A stretch of DNA of 64,000 bases, taken from NCBI RefSeq assembly GCF_004114935.1, contig NZ_CP022221.1:7337001-7401000 (forward strand), given 5' to 3'. Positions 37,421-45,668 of this stretch are shown here, in pieces (positions within the stretch are counted from its first letter, which is position 1; each line of letters starts with the position of its first letter). The translations under genes and the position numbers were made by a program. The notes beneath the pieces were generated by a model. It did no database searches. It was not told the DNA's origin and saw only the letters and a list, made by a program, of their open reading frames with translations. Source of the DNA: Bradyrhizobium zhanjiangense (GTDB taxonomy: Bacteria > Pseudomonadota > Alphaproteobacteria > Rhizobiales > Xanthobacteraceae).

Positions 37421-38272
37421 TCAGCCCTTCACCGATCCGGTCAATCCTGCGACGTAGTGCTCGACGAAAAACGAATAGGCGATAGCAACCGGTATCGATC
37501 CAAGCAGGGCCCCAGCCATCAGCGGTCCCCAGTAGAATACATCGCCACGGATCAGCTCCGATGTGACGCCGACCGGCACAGTCTTCTGCTCAGGCGAGGA
37601 CAGGAAGACAAGCGCATAGATGAACTCGTTCCACGACAGCGTGAAAGCGAAAATGCCGGCCGAGAGGATGCCCGGGATCGCCACCGGGATGACGATGTAG
37701 AGCATAGCCTGCCAGCGCGAGGCGCCATCAATGCGCGCGCATTCCTCGAGCTCCTTGGGTACCGCCTTGAAGTAGCCCATCATGAGCCAGGTGCAGAACG
37801 GAATAAGAAAGGTCGGATAGGTCAGAATCAGTGACCAAGGCGTGTCACCCAGCCGATAGTTGCGTATGATCTCTGCCAGCGGAATGAACAGCAGCGTTTG
37901 CGGTACCAGATAAGTAATGAAGATGCCGGTGCCCAGGCTGCCGGCAAATGGAAAGTTCAGCCGCGACAGAGCATAGCCGGCGAACACGCCGCACACGAGC
38001 GAGATAGCGGTTGACGCGAGCGCGATGAACGTCGTGTTCCACAGCCACGATGCGAACAGCGTTTCCTCGAACAAGTACCTGACATGGTCCCAGGTCGGTT
38101 TCCAAGTCCAGAACGGATTGTAGTTGATCGAATTCCAAGGCCGGTAAAGCTCGCCGTCCGGCCGCACCGAAGTGATCACCATCCAGTAGAACGGGAACAG
38201 CAGGAAAAGCAGGAACAGCGCCATGGGGACGTAGAAGAACATCCACTTTCGCCACCTTGCGCCTTCGATCAT
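37421..38272 (-). CDS. ABC sugar-type transporter permease (MalG-like)
   Basis: 283 residues, six membrane helices. The coupling-helix motif is EECARIDGASRWQAMLYIVIP (E-A-A-x-x-D-G-A type). FPFYWMVITSVRPDGELY is the usual first helix of MalG-like permeases. Its start lies three bases after the stop of the MalF-like gene, so the two are co-translated. The ATP-binding gene follows after 76 bases. Confidence 0.92.
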   Translation of the reverse strand: MIEGARWRKWMFFYVPMALFLLFLLFPFYWMVITSVRPDGELYRPWNSINYNPFWTWKPTWDHVRYLFEETLFASWLWNTTFIALASTAISLVCGVFAGYALSRLNFPFAGSLGTGIFITYLVPQTLLFIPLAEIIRNYRLGDTPWSLILTYPTFLIPFCTWLMMGYFKAVPKELEECARIDGASRWQAMLYIVIPVAIPGILSAGIFAFTLSWNEFIYALVFLSSPEQKTVPVGVTSELIRGDVFYWGPLMAGALLGSIPVAIAYSFFVEHYVAGLTGSVKG

Positions 38273-38275
38273 GGC

Positions 38276-39211
38276 TCAGCGGACCTCCACGCGGCGGATG
38301 TAGAGAAGTTGGATAATGACGACCAGAAACAGGACCGGAAACATTGCGAGCGATATTGCGGCGCCCTCGCTTAAGAGGCCGGTGCCGATACCAATCTGAT
38401 AGGCGTAGGTGGCAAACAGGTGCGTTGCGTTGGCTGGTCCGCCGCCCGTCATCACATAGACGATCTGGAAGTCGGCGAACGTCTGAATCACTGAGAACAG
38501 CACCACGACCATGGTCACGGGCAGCAGCAGTGGCCAGGTGATGTGCCAGAACCGCTGCCACGGCTTGGCGCCGTCGATGGCGGCGGCCTCGTTGAGTTCG
38601 GGACTGATAGTCTGCAAGCCTGCGAGCAGGCTGATGGCAAAGAACGGCACCCCGCGCCAGATGTTGACGACGATAATCGAGATCATGGCGAGGTCCGGAT
38701 CGCCCAGCCAATTGATCCGACCGGTGATCAAGCCGAAATGGTAGAGGAGCCAATTGAGAACGCTGAACGTCGGGTCGAACATCCACTTCCAGGCGAAAGT
38801 CGAGAGCACGGTCGGGATAATGAAAGGCAGCAGGATGAAAGCACGGGTAAAGGCCTTGCCGCGGAAATTACGGTTGAGCAGCATGGCCAGCCACAGCCCG
38901 AGCGCCAGCTTGAAGACGGTGGTCACGCCCGTATAGAGGAAGGTGTTGTAAACGGAGGTGCGAAAGATTCCGTCATTGAAGATCTTGTAGAAGTTTGCGA
39001 GGCCGACGAAGTCGCCGGGCATACCGACGCGCGAGTTAGTGACCGACAGCAATATCCCTCGAATGAAGGGATAGGCAATGAACATGCCGAGCAGCGCGAT
39101 GGTCGGCACCAGCAGCACGAATGCCAACCAGCGCTCGTCCTCGAGCAACCGCTGTCGCCGCGGAGGGGGCGCCTCGCGGAGCGTGGTGGCGGAAACCGCG
39201 CTTATCGCCAT
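38276..39211 (-). CDS. ABC sugar-type transporter permease (MalF-like)
   Basis: 311 residues. Six membrane helices and the coupling motif ELNEAAAIDGAKPWQRFWHI. The N-terminal cytosolic tail is Arg-rich (REAPPPRRQRLLEDERW). The cleft of the operon order is binding protein, MalF-like, MalG-like, ATPase, the common arrangement of family-1 importers. Confidence 0.92.
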   Translation of the reverse strand: MAISAVSATTLREAPPPRRQRLLEDERWLAFVLLVPTIALLGMFIAYPFIRGILLSVTNSRVGMPGDFVGLANFYKIFNDGIFRTSVYNTFLYTGVTTVFKLALGLWLAMLLNRNFRGKAFTRAFILLPFIIPTVLSTFAWKWMFDPTFSVLNWLLYHFGLITGRINWLGDPDLAMISIIVVNIWRGVPFFAISLLAGLQTISPELNEAAAIDGAKPWQRFWHITWPLLLPVTMVVVLFSVIQTFADFQIVYVMTGGGPANATHLFATYAYQIGIGTGLLSEGAAISLAMFPVLFLVVIIQLLYIRRVEVR

Positions 39212-39274
39212 GTCGATCCTCGTCGGCCGGAAGATTCCCTTCCCCCACGAAAATGGGAGAGGGACGGCTTAACC

Positions 39275-40591
39275 TCAGACGTAGACCTTCTTGAGCTCAG
39301 CCTCTGCCCACTTCACGGCATCCTCGGCGGGCATGCCTTGGACGGCCTTTGCGTACATATCAATGATGATGTACTTGGTAACGACCTCGGCTGCCTTGCG
39401 CGTAGAGGGGCCTTGGTAGCCAGCGAAGCGCCCTGTGCGCGCCGCTTGCTTGTAGGGCAGCATGATCGGGTCGTCGCCCCACAGCTTGTGCTTTTCCCAA
39501 TCCGTGGTCGGGCCGACCGAGAAGCCCTTCTGGGAGACGAACCACTTGTCGTAGACGTCCTTGGAGTGAATCCAGCCAAGGAATTTCTTCGCCGCATCCT
39601 GGTTCTTCGAATAACCCATCAGGAGGTTCGAGAACGGGACGTGATAGCTGAACTGCCCGCCGGGGCCCTTGGGCAGCGCGGCGTGCAGGATGTCGTCCTT
39701 CAATTGCCCGCCTGCCTCCGTCTTGTAGGTATCCGGCTTACGCAGAGCCTCGATGTAGATCGAGGCGCCATTGAGCGTGGCGCTGCACGTCCCGGACAGA
39801 AAAGCGCGGTTGTTGTTGGAATCGTCCCAGGCGAGCCCGCCTTCATCGTGGGCGTCCTTCCAGAAGGCCACCATGAACTTTACCGACTCGACTGTCGCTG
39901 GGCTATTCAGCACAACGGTCTTGCCGTCTGCTTCGACCTCTTTGCCGCCCCAGGACCACAGATAGGGGTAAGCGAAGGCGGGCGCATCGCCGAACGTGTG
40001 ACCCAGCGTTTGGCCGATCGGCCGTCCCTTTGCCTTCAGCTTCTTGCCGGCCTCGCGATACTCTTCCCAAGTCTGGGGAAATTTTCCATCCGTGTAGCCG
40101 ATCTCGGCAAACCAGGACTTTCGGTATGCGATCTGCAGGCCGACGATGCACCACGGCACTGCGATCCATTTTTTTCCGTCATTGGCGACCGCGCGGGATG
40201 TTTCGTAGAAGCCGCCCTGGCTCTTGCCGAGTGCCTCAGCGAGGTCGCTGACATCCGCGACGCTCTCGCCGTAAAGTTGCCCCCAATTGTTGAGGACACA
40301 GACGACGTCCGGGCCTGACCCCGACTGGATAGCCGAGGTGACGCGGGCCTGGATATCGTTGGCGTTGATGGTCTCGATATTGAGCTTTATGCCGAGCGCC
40401 TTCTCGCCCTCCTTGGCGATCTCGTTGCGCAGAAGCTGATCTGACGCCGGAACGAAGTCGGTCCAGCGCAGCCAGTGCACCGTGGTGGCTTGCGCATAGG
40501 CGGGCGCCCTGCCGGTCGCCAAGATACCGGCCATGCCGCCCACAACCGCGGCACCGCCCTTGAGGACGTTACGTCGGGTTACCGTCGTCAT
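39275..40591 (-). CDS. Family-1 extracellular solute-binding protein, Tat-exported
   Basis: 438 residues. The N-terminus TRRNVLKGGAAVVGGMAGIL is a twin-arginine signal. The mature part has the two-lobe plan of sugar-binding proteins (YSWFAEIGYTDGKFPQTWEEYREAGKKLKAKG, then WSWGGKEVEADGKTVVLNSP). First gene of the minus-strand operon. The closest recognisable kin are binding proteins for sugars or polyols. A second, differently branched family-1 binding protein is at 45669-47012, and a broken third at 41140-41523. Confidence 0.9.
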   Translation of the reverse strand: MTTVTRRNVLKGGAAVVGGMAGILATGRAPAYAQATTVHWLRWTDFVPASDQLLRNEIAKEGEKALGIKLNIETINANDIQARVTSAIQSGSGPDVVCVLNNWGQLYGESVADVSDLAEALGKSQGGFYETSRAVANDGKKWIAVPWCIVGLQIAYRKSWFAEIGYTDGKFPQTWEEYREAGKKLKAKGRPIGQTLGHTFGDAPAFAYPYLWSWGGKEVEADGKTVVLNSPATVESVKFMVAFWKDAHDEGGLAWDDSNNNRAFLSGTCSATLNGASIYIEALRKPDTYKTEAGGQLKDDILHAALPKGPGGQFSYHVPFSNLLMGYSKNQDAAKKFLGWIHSKDVYDKWFVSQKGFSVGPTTDWEKHKLWGDDPIMLPYKQAARTGRFAGYQGPSTRKAAEVVTKYIIIDMYAKAVQGMPAEDAVKWAEAELKKVYV

Positions 40592-41139
40592 GCATCCCTC
40601 CCTCTGTGTGTCTGAGCTGATGCCCTTCGGCCGGTCTTACGCCGGCTTGGACTCCCTTTCAGCCTATCGCGCCTCCGTGGCTCAACGCATGCCCACGCCG
40701 TCGCCTGCGCAATACGTTGGCTCGATGATCTTTTGTAGGTGTTCCACTTGCAGCGCCGTGGTGGCGAGTTCGCCGCGAAACATGGTGAATTATTCGCAGA
40801 GCAGCGGCGCGACCACGTCGTTCCCAATCGTAGCGGCGATACGCCCGGCGGCCCGGATCGTGTCGGCGCTGCAGCATGAACCGCACCGTCATAACGGTCC
40901 CTCCCGCGCAGCGACGGTATTGCCGTGGCCAAGCGGGTTTTCCCCGTCTTATATGAAGTTCAGTACCGGAAGCTGGCGTGACGTCATTGTCGCCCGTCGC
41001 AGCAGGAAATCAAGTGCTAGCTTGACGCGCCGGCCATGGTCTCACTTCGGCTCTCTATGCGGGTTCGCGGCCAACGAGTCTCCTTTGGGGCAATCGCGCC
41101 AGGTCGCCGGCGGGTCGAAAGGGCTGCTTCGCACCTTTC
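40592..41139. other. Gene-free stretch upstream of the binding protein operon, with possible remnants
   Basis: 548 bases without a supported gene. On the minus strand two short frames read like protein (TIRAAGRIAATIGNDVVAPL and MFRGELATTALQVEHLQKII), separated by a stop and frame change between about 40740 and 40870. They may be a decayed gene. The promoter for the operon must lie at its left end; I saw no clear box. Confidence 0.4.
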
Positions 41140-41523
41140 ATTCCTTTCTTCTGGAGATCTGGTCCTTCACCAAGAGCAAGCCGACGGCAAAGAGCCTGCT
41201 GGCGCACCTGTCGCAGCCGAAGGCAATCGAAAGGATGGTGGCCGCGAGCGGAGGACACGACCTTCGGGCCTTCGACAACCTGACGACGCTCAAGACCTGG
41301 GCCGACCAAGGACCGCCGAAGGGCACACTCTACCACTACCCGAATCCCTACGACCAACCAGATCCTATCGATTGCCGCGCAGCCAACACCGCTCAAGATC
41401 GCAGTGCAGATCTATTCCTGGGGCCTCATGACCCAGATGACAGTCCGCCACATGCAGGGCGAGCCGCTAGAGAAGACGCTCGCCTGGGCTGAGGGCGAGG
41501 TTGAAGGCTACTTGCGCATGTGA
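41140..41523 (+). pseudogene. C-terminal remnant of a sugar-type solute-binding protein
   Basis: The reading LLEIWSFTKSKPTAKSLLAH and then AIERMVAASGGHDLRAFDNL and GPPKGTLYHYPNPYDQ is a family-1 binding-protein C-terminus. One extra base near 41355 shifts the frame, and the rest continues in another frame as ILSIAAQPTPLKIAVQIYSW, MTVRHMQGEPLEKTLAWAEG and EVEGYLRM with a normal stop at 41521. No N-terminal part or start is present. It is a decayed fragment of a gene different from both intact binding proteins nearby. Confidence 0.85.
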
Positions 41524-41748
41524 GGTCGCGGGTCACGTCGTTGTCCAACGAGCAGACGTTCGATTGGGGCGGGTTCTCGGCATGTCCGGTCTGGCCTCAA
41601 CTGCTGACATGCCGAGCGCGACCGTGATCTTCGTCTTAGCGGCCCTTCGGCGACATCAGCAGCACGTCTTCGAAATGTTTGTTCACCCAACCGAAGCAGG
41701 CATCGGTCAGTGCGGCTGACATTTCAAGACAACAACTGGAATGGTCCC

Positions 41749-41964
41749 GCGGCCACGTCGTCAAAAATACTGGCGACGGGTTCTTGGCGGAGTTTCCGAG
41801 CGCGGTTGAAGCAGTGCGGGCTGCGGTGCAATTCCAGACCCGTATTCATGAACTTTCAGTCGGAGACGCTGAAGACAGGCGCCTTGCTTTCCGCGTCGGC
41901 GTCAATATCGGCGACGTAATCGTCGAGCCGCACGACATCTTTGGCGATGGCGTCAACCGAGAGG
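41749..41964 (+). pseudogene. Class III nucleotide cyclase fragment
   Basis: About 72 codons: GHVVKNTGDGFLAEFPSAVE, then RIHELSVGDAEDRRLAFRVG and VNIGDVIVEPHDIFGDGVN. These are the central metal and catalytic strands of class III adenylate cyclases. Neither the first third of the domain nor the last third is present, and the frame becomes non-native after GDGVN (about 41964). It is a fragment, not a working enzyme. Confidence 0.85.
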
Positions 41965-42375
41965 TCGGGCTTGTCTGAACTGGAAAGTGCTCGGCGTGAA
42001 CCTCCTGGCCACGGCGCGCGCCTTGCCCTCGCATGTTTCCAACGCAATCTTCTGGGCAAGCATGACATCTCCGATCGGCAGCGCGCCGATCGGCATGAAG
42101 CACAGCCCCTCCCGCACGCGGCCTCTTTCGTCAATCTCGCACACGTTCACCGACGTCCCGGCGTGGATCCGGTACCGCTTCCCACTTTCGCTTCCGACAA
42201 CCTCGAAGTAGCCCCTCCTTGCGAACTGCTCCCACTGCGCGGGCGATAGCCAACGCCGCAAGAGCAGCAGCGACCGCCCCTCGGGTGTGCGCTCGGCGCC
42301 GTGCCTGATGAAGAGCATTCGCGCCGCTCTCGTGCGGGAGCGGACGCCCGACGCGGACGGCCGAAAGCCGAACAT
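41953..42375 (-). CDS. Conserved hypothetical protein, partner of the Gly-Gly microprotein
   Basis: 140 residues. The core LLRRWLSPAQWEQFARRGYF, then SGKRYRIHAGTSVNVCEID and LCFMPIGALPIGDVMLAQKIAL resembles a hypothetical family I recall from rhizobia and relatives, with no known function. Its ATG lies six bases after the stop of the 73-residue gene, so the two form an operon. The last dozen residues (STFQFRQARPLG) cross into the cyclase fragment, so the natural C-terminus may have been replaced at a recombination junction near 41985. ATG 42318 is an alternative start. Confidence 0.6.
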   Translation of the reverse strand: MFGFRPSASGVRSRTRAARMLFIRHGAERTPEGRSLLLLRRWLSPAQWEQFARRGYFEVVGSESGKRYRIHAGTSVNVCEIDERGRVREGLCFMPIGALPIGDVMLAQKIALETCEGKARAVARRFTPSTFQFRQARPLG

Positions 42376-42381
42376 GAGCGG

Positions 42382-42603
42382 CTAGCCGCCGATCAATCTG
42401 GGGAAAAAGAGGGTTTCATCCGCACTGGGGTCGAACGATCGGATCTGCGAGATCTGACCGGGACCCGTCCGGACCGCGGCGGTGAAGCCGGCATTCGTCA
42501 GTTCATAGAACCGCTGCTCCGCCTTCGCCACTTCCTGCAGGTCGCGGGGGTTGAAAGGGTGATGGCTGTCGCCGGTGCGGTCCATCACGATCTGAATCGC
42601 CAT
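42382..42603 (-). CDS. Conserved microprotein ending in Gly-Gly
   Basis: 73 residues from ATG 42603, which has a perfect AGGAGG seven bases upstream; an upstream in-frame reading to 42675 is rejected. Predicted layout: a strand (MAIQIVMDRTG), a helix (PRDLQEVAKAEQRFYELTNAG), then strands (FTAAVRTGPG, QISQIRSFDPSADETLFFPR) and the end LIGG. Size and terminal Gly-Gly recall ubiquitin-like and ThiS/MoaD-like carriers, but the strand order is not a clear match and no activating enzyme is adjacent. First gene of a two-gene unit. Confidence 0.65.
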   Translation of the reverse strand: MAIQIVMDRTGDSHHPFNPRDLQEVAKAEQRFYELTNAGFTAAVRTGPGQISQIRSFDPSADETLFFPRLIGG

Positions 42604-42873
42604 GATCGTCCTCCTCGGATTGATAATGGCCCAAGGGATCCTATCCAGTATCCGACTAACGTGGCGAACTTTCAAGACAAGACCACTTCAATCCGAAGAG
42701 CGATCTGCTGCTGACCGCAGAGGACAACCAAGTTCTGGAAACGTGCCGTCACCGACGCGGTCAGCGCGAATGCTGTCGTCGGCCCGCCATCGGGCCGCGA
42801 CGGCCGGCTTCCTTCCGGCTGAAGCTGATAAGACAGGTCGAAGAGTATCCCGCAGGGCCCGCGCGCGGCTCGT

Positions 42874-43965
42874 TCAGCCCTTTGAACGCATGCGGATCAT
42901 GAATGTTTCATATGAATACTCCGCGATCTGCCACCAGAGATTCTCGTCGTTTCGAAAGGCCACTTGCGAATCGTAGATCTTCTTGAAATCAGGGTTGGAC
43001 GCGGAGGTTTCCGCATTGACCTCGTTCGAAGCCTTTAGGCACGCTTCCATCACCGCCTGGCTGAACGGACGCAGAAGTGTCCCGTTGGCGACGAGCCGTT
43101 TGATGGCCGCCGGATTGCGCGCATCGTAGCGCGCCTGAACGTCCATGTTGGCATAGCCGCAGGCCAGAGCGAGGAGCGACTTGTAAGCCTTTGGCAGGGC
43201 GTTCCACTTGTCCAGGTTGATGAAGAAATGCAGCGCCGTGCCACCTTCCCACCAGCCCGGATAATAGTAGTACCTCGCGACCTTGTAGAAGCCGAGCTTC
43301 TCGTCGTCATAGGGACCGACCCATTCGGTTGCGTCGATCGTGCCTTTTTCCAATGCGGGATAGATGTCGCCGCCTGCGATCTGCTGCGGAACCACGCCGA
43401 GCTTTGAAAGGGTCTTGCCCGCCCAACCGCCGATCCGCATCTTCAATCCGCTGAGATCTTCGACGCTGTTGATCTCCTTGCGGAACCAGCCGCCCATCTG
43501 AGTGCCGGTATTGCCGCCCGCAATACCGTATATGTTGTACTTCTTGCCGAACTCGTTGAGCATGTCCTGACCGCCGTGATCCTGAAACCATGCATTCTGC
43601 TGGCGCGAGTTCAGGCCGAACGGTACCGAGCAATAGAGTGCGAAGGTCGGATCCTTGCCGATGAAATAATAGGCGGCGGTGTGGCACATTTCGACCGTTG
43701 CATTGCTTACTGCATCGACAGCCTGCAAGGCAGGCACGATCTCGCCGCCTGCGAAGGGCTGAATTTGAAACTTGTTGTCGGTAGCTTCCGCAACATATTT
43801 CGCGATCGTCTCTGATGCACTGAAAGGCACATCCAGCGACTTCGGCCAACTCGTGGTGCAGCGCCACTTTAGTTCAGGCATCGACTGGGCGATGGCTGGC
43901 GCAACAATGGCGGCAGACGCGGCGAGGCCGGCGCCTGCCGTACTTAGAAATTGACGACGTTTCAT
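42874..43965 (-). CDS. TRAP transporter solute-binding protein (DctP family), orphan
   Basis: 363 residues from ATG 43965 with AGGGGAAA upstream. A twin-arginine signal (MKRRQFLSTAGAGLAASAAI) begins the protein. The DctP fold is clear: WPKSLDVPFSASETIAKYV, then GGWFRKEINSVEDLSGLKMR with the substrate-carboxylate Arg, and YPALEKGTIDATEWVGPYDD. It belongs to the branch with TakP and other mono- or keto-acid binders. No DctQ or DctM gene is nearby, so it must work with membrane parts encoded elsewhere, or be a leftover. Confidence 0.9.
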   Translation of the reverse strand: MKRRQFLSTAGAGLAASAAIVAPAIAQSMPELKWRCTTSWPKSLDVPFSASETIAKYVAEATDNKFQIQPFAGGEIVPALQAVDAVSNATVEMCHTAAYYFIGKDPTFALYCSVPFGLNSRQQNAWFQDHGGQDMLNEFGKKYNIYGIAGGNTGTQMGGWFRKEINSVEDLSGLKMRIGGWAGKTLSKLGVVPQQIAGGDIYPALEKGTIDATEWVGPYDDEKLGFYKVARYYYYPGWWEGGTALHFFINLDKWNALPKAYKSLLALACGYANMDVQARYDARNPAAIKRLVANGTLLRPFSQAVMEACLKASNEVNAETSASNPDFKKIYDSQVAFRNDENLWWQIAEYSYETFMIRMRSKG

Positions 43966-44592
43966 GGCGTTTCCCCTGTGGATGATTGCACATTGAATAA
44001 AACCGCCGGCCCGCGACGATTTCGATGGCAGTGCTCCTCCGGGGATCAAGTTTTCATGCGGGCCTTTCTTGGATGAACCCGGCAGATATCAATTATATCA
44101 GACATAGGGATGCGCAGGAGATGCGGACAGCCACCACCTGCAAGTCGAATAGGACCGGATGGATTGGGAAGCGGCCACGCTGCATTGCGGCAATCTTGCG
44201 CCGACGAACCCCGCCCGCCTGAACCACTGACGGCGCGAAGCGACGCAATAAATGACATCACTTCGGCTTGCGTCGTCAGACGAGATGGCGAGCGAAGGTC
44301 CAGGACCGCTTCGCGGCGGCGGTCTGGACCGGTGCAAGCCGCTTCCTGTCTACTCGACGGCCGCCGCTTGGACGCGCATCGAGCTAGGCAGCATCGGGCC
44401 AATAAGCGAAGTCGGTGTAGAGCTCGATGATCGAAATCAAATTGCCTCTGATGCCCGAGTGAACAGATTGGGCCGCCAGCTAACAGCCTATTCGTTGGGG
44501 AGTTGAAGGCGCCTTTGACCTGCCGTCGCTGGATTGTCGGGTGCCGGTGACTCCAGGTCGAAGAGGGAGTAGCTTCGCGAGGAGGAAGCCCA
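43966..44592. other. Gene-free stretch with repeated sequence
   Basis: 627 bases without a supported gene. It holds the degenerate repeat listed at 44326-44405. The right end (from about 44520) leads to a mini-ORF and the Crp/Fnr gene. A long minus-strand reading across 44046-44819 overlaps the regulator and has no family match; I reject it. Confidence 0.5.
44326..44405. repeat. Degenerate dispersed repeat, copy 1
   Basis: GTGCAAGCCGCTTCCTGTCTAC and GCATCGAGCTAGGCAGCATC occur here and, with scattered changes, at 54553-54633 (GTTGCAAGCCCCTTCCGGTC and GCATCGAGCTAGGCAGGATC). The matching length is about 80 bases. Probably the remains of a mobile or repetitive sequence. Confidence 0.7.
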
Positions 44593-44649
44593 ATGCCGGC
44601 GGAACAAGGCCGGATCGAGATGCATCCAGGGGATAGCCCCATGGGATAG
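44593..44649 (+). CDS. Mini-ORF coupled to the Crp/Fnr regulator
   Basis: 18 codons: MPAEQGRIEMHPGDSPMG. AGGAGG lies seven bases before its ATG, and its stop overlaps the next gene's start (TAGTG at 44647-44651). This arrangement suggests translational coupling, with the short peptide as a leader. The peptide has no recognisable family. It could instead be a chance reading. Confidence 0.4.
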   Translation: MPAEQGRIEMHPGDSPMG

Positions 44650-45446
44650 TGTTCAAAAGTACGCTGGGTGGTGGCGACCGCGAGCAGACGGTGCGGGTTC
44701 AAAACCGTCTGCTGGGCGGTCTTGCGCCGGCGTCCTTTGAGCAGCTTCGTCCCTTCCTGCAGCCCGTTGCGCTCAAGCGCCGGGCAATTCTTCAGGACTA
44801 CCACCATCCCATCGAGCATATCTACTTCATCGAACGCGGCGTCGCCTCGCTGCTGGTGCGAACGCAGCGTGATGGCCCAGTCGGAATCGCCATGGTTGGA
44901 CGGCTCGGTTTTGTCGGAGTGGCGGCGGCGCTCGGTATGCAGCGCTCACCCAATCGCTGCCTGATGTCGGTCCCCGGTTATGCATTGCGCATCGCGGTGC
45001 CGGACCTGAGCAGGGCCGCGCACAGATCCCCGGACATCCAGCAGCAGCTGTTCAGCTATATCCACGCGCTGTTGGTCCAGAATGCCCAGACAACGCTTTG
45101 CAGCGCCCGCCACAGCCTGGAGGAACGGCTGAGCCGCTGGCTGCTGCTCGCAGCCGACCGTCTGGACGACCGGATCATCCCCGTGACGCACGATATGCTG
45201 TCGGTCATCCTCGGCGTGCGACGCGCCAGCATCACGACAACGCTTGCGGAACTGGAACAGTCCGGCGGGCTCATCAGGCAGCGAGGTGGCATCGACGTGT
45301 GCGATCACGCGGCCCTCGAGCTTAGAACATGCGAATGCTATCAGATCATAGCGTCGGAATACCGGTACCTAAATCGCAGCGGCCTGCACGAGCACCGCAT
45401 TTCCGCGGACGCCGACCTTATGCGCGCCTGCCTTTGCTGCGTCTGA
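44649..45446 (+). CDS. Crp/Fnr-family transcriptional regulator
   Basis: 265 residues from a GTG that overlaps the mini-ORF stop. A cyclic-nucleotide-type beta barrel covers about 25-130 (HPIEHIYFIERGVASLLVRT). The C-terminal HTH is HDMLSVILGVRRASITTTLA. There is no Fnr-type Cys cluster at the N-terminus, but the C-terminus extends about 40 residues and ends in a Cys-rich tail (MRACLCCV). It stands upstream of the second ABC importer and the PQQ dehydrogenase genes, so it is a plausible regulator of them. Confidence 0.85.
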   Translation: MFKSTLGGGDREQTVRVQNRLLGGLAPASFEQLRPFLQPVALKRRAILQDYHHPIEHIYFIERGVASLLVRTQRDGPVGIAMVGRLGFVGVAAALGMQRSPNRCLMSVPGYALRIAVPDLSRAAHRSPDIQQQLFSYIHALLVQNAQTTLCSARHSLEERLSRWLLLAADRLDDRIIPVTHDMLSVILGVRRASITTTLAELEQSGGLIRQRGGIDVCDHAALELRTCECYQIIASEYRYLNRSGLHEHRISADADLMRACLCCV

Positions 45447-45668
45447 CGCAGCCATCCAAACAGCTTGCTTCCGGCCAGCGCCGCGCGACTTCGTCCGCTG
45501 TCAATCTTTGTACGGCAGCGTACCGACTGACCGGCTTTAGTAGAAAGGCCGGTCCGGGCCTCAAAGCTATAGTGACGCCAGCGATAACAAGATCCAGGGC
45601 GGAGCTAGACTGATCCCTCATCTGGATGAGCCTTTCTCCAACTGGCGATATCCGCAGGAGGAGTCCAG

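Noticed and set aside
40533..41492. 319-codon plus-strand gene
   Set aside because: Only its right third looks like protein, and this is the broken solute-binding remnant; the left part has no family match and overlaps the start of the binding-protein gene.
44046..44819. 257-codon minus-strand gene
   Set aside because: It overlaps the start of the Crp/Fnr gene and a dispersed repeat and resembles no family.
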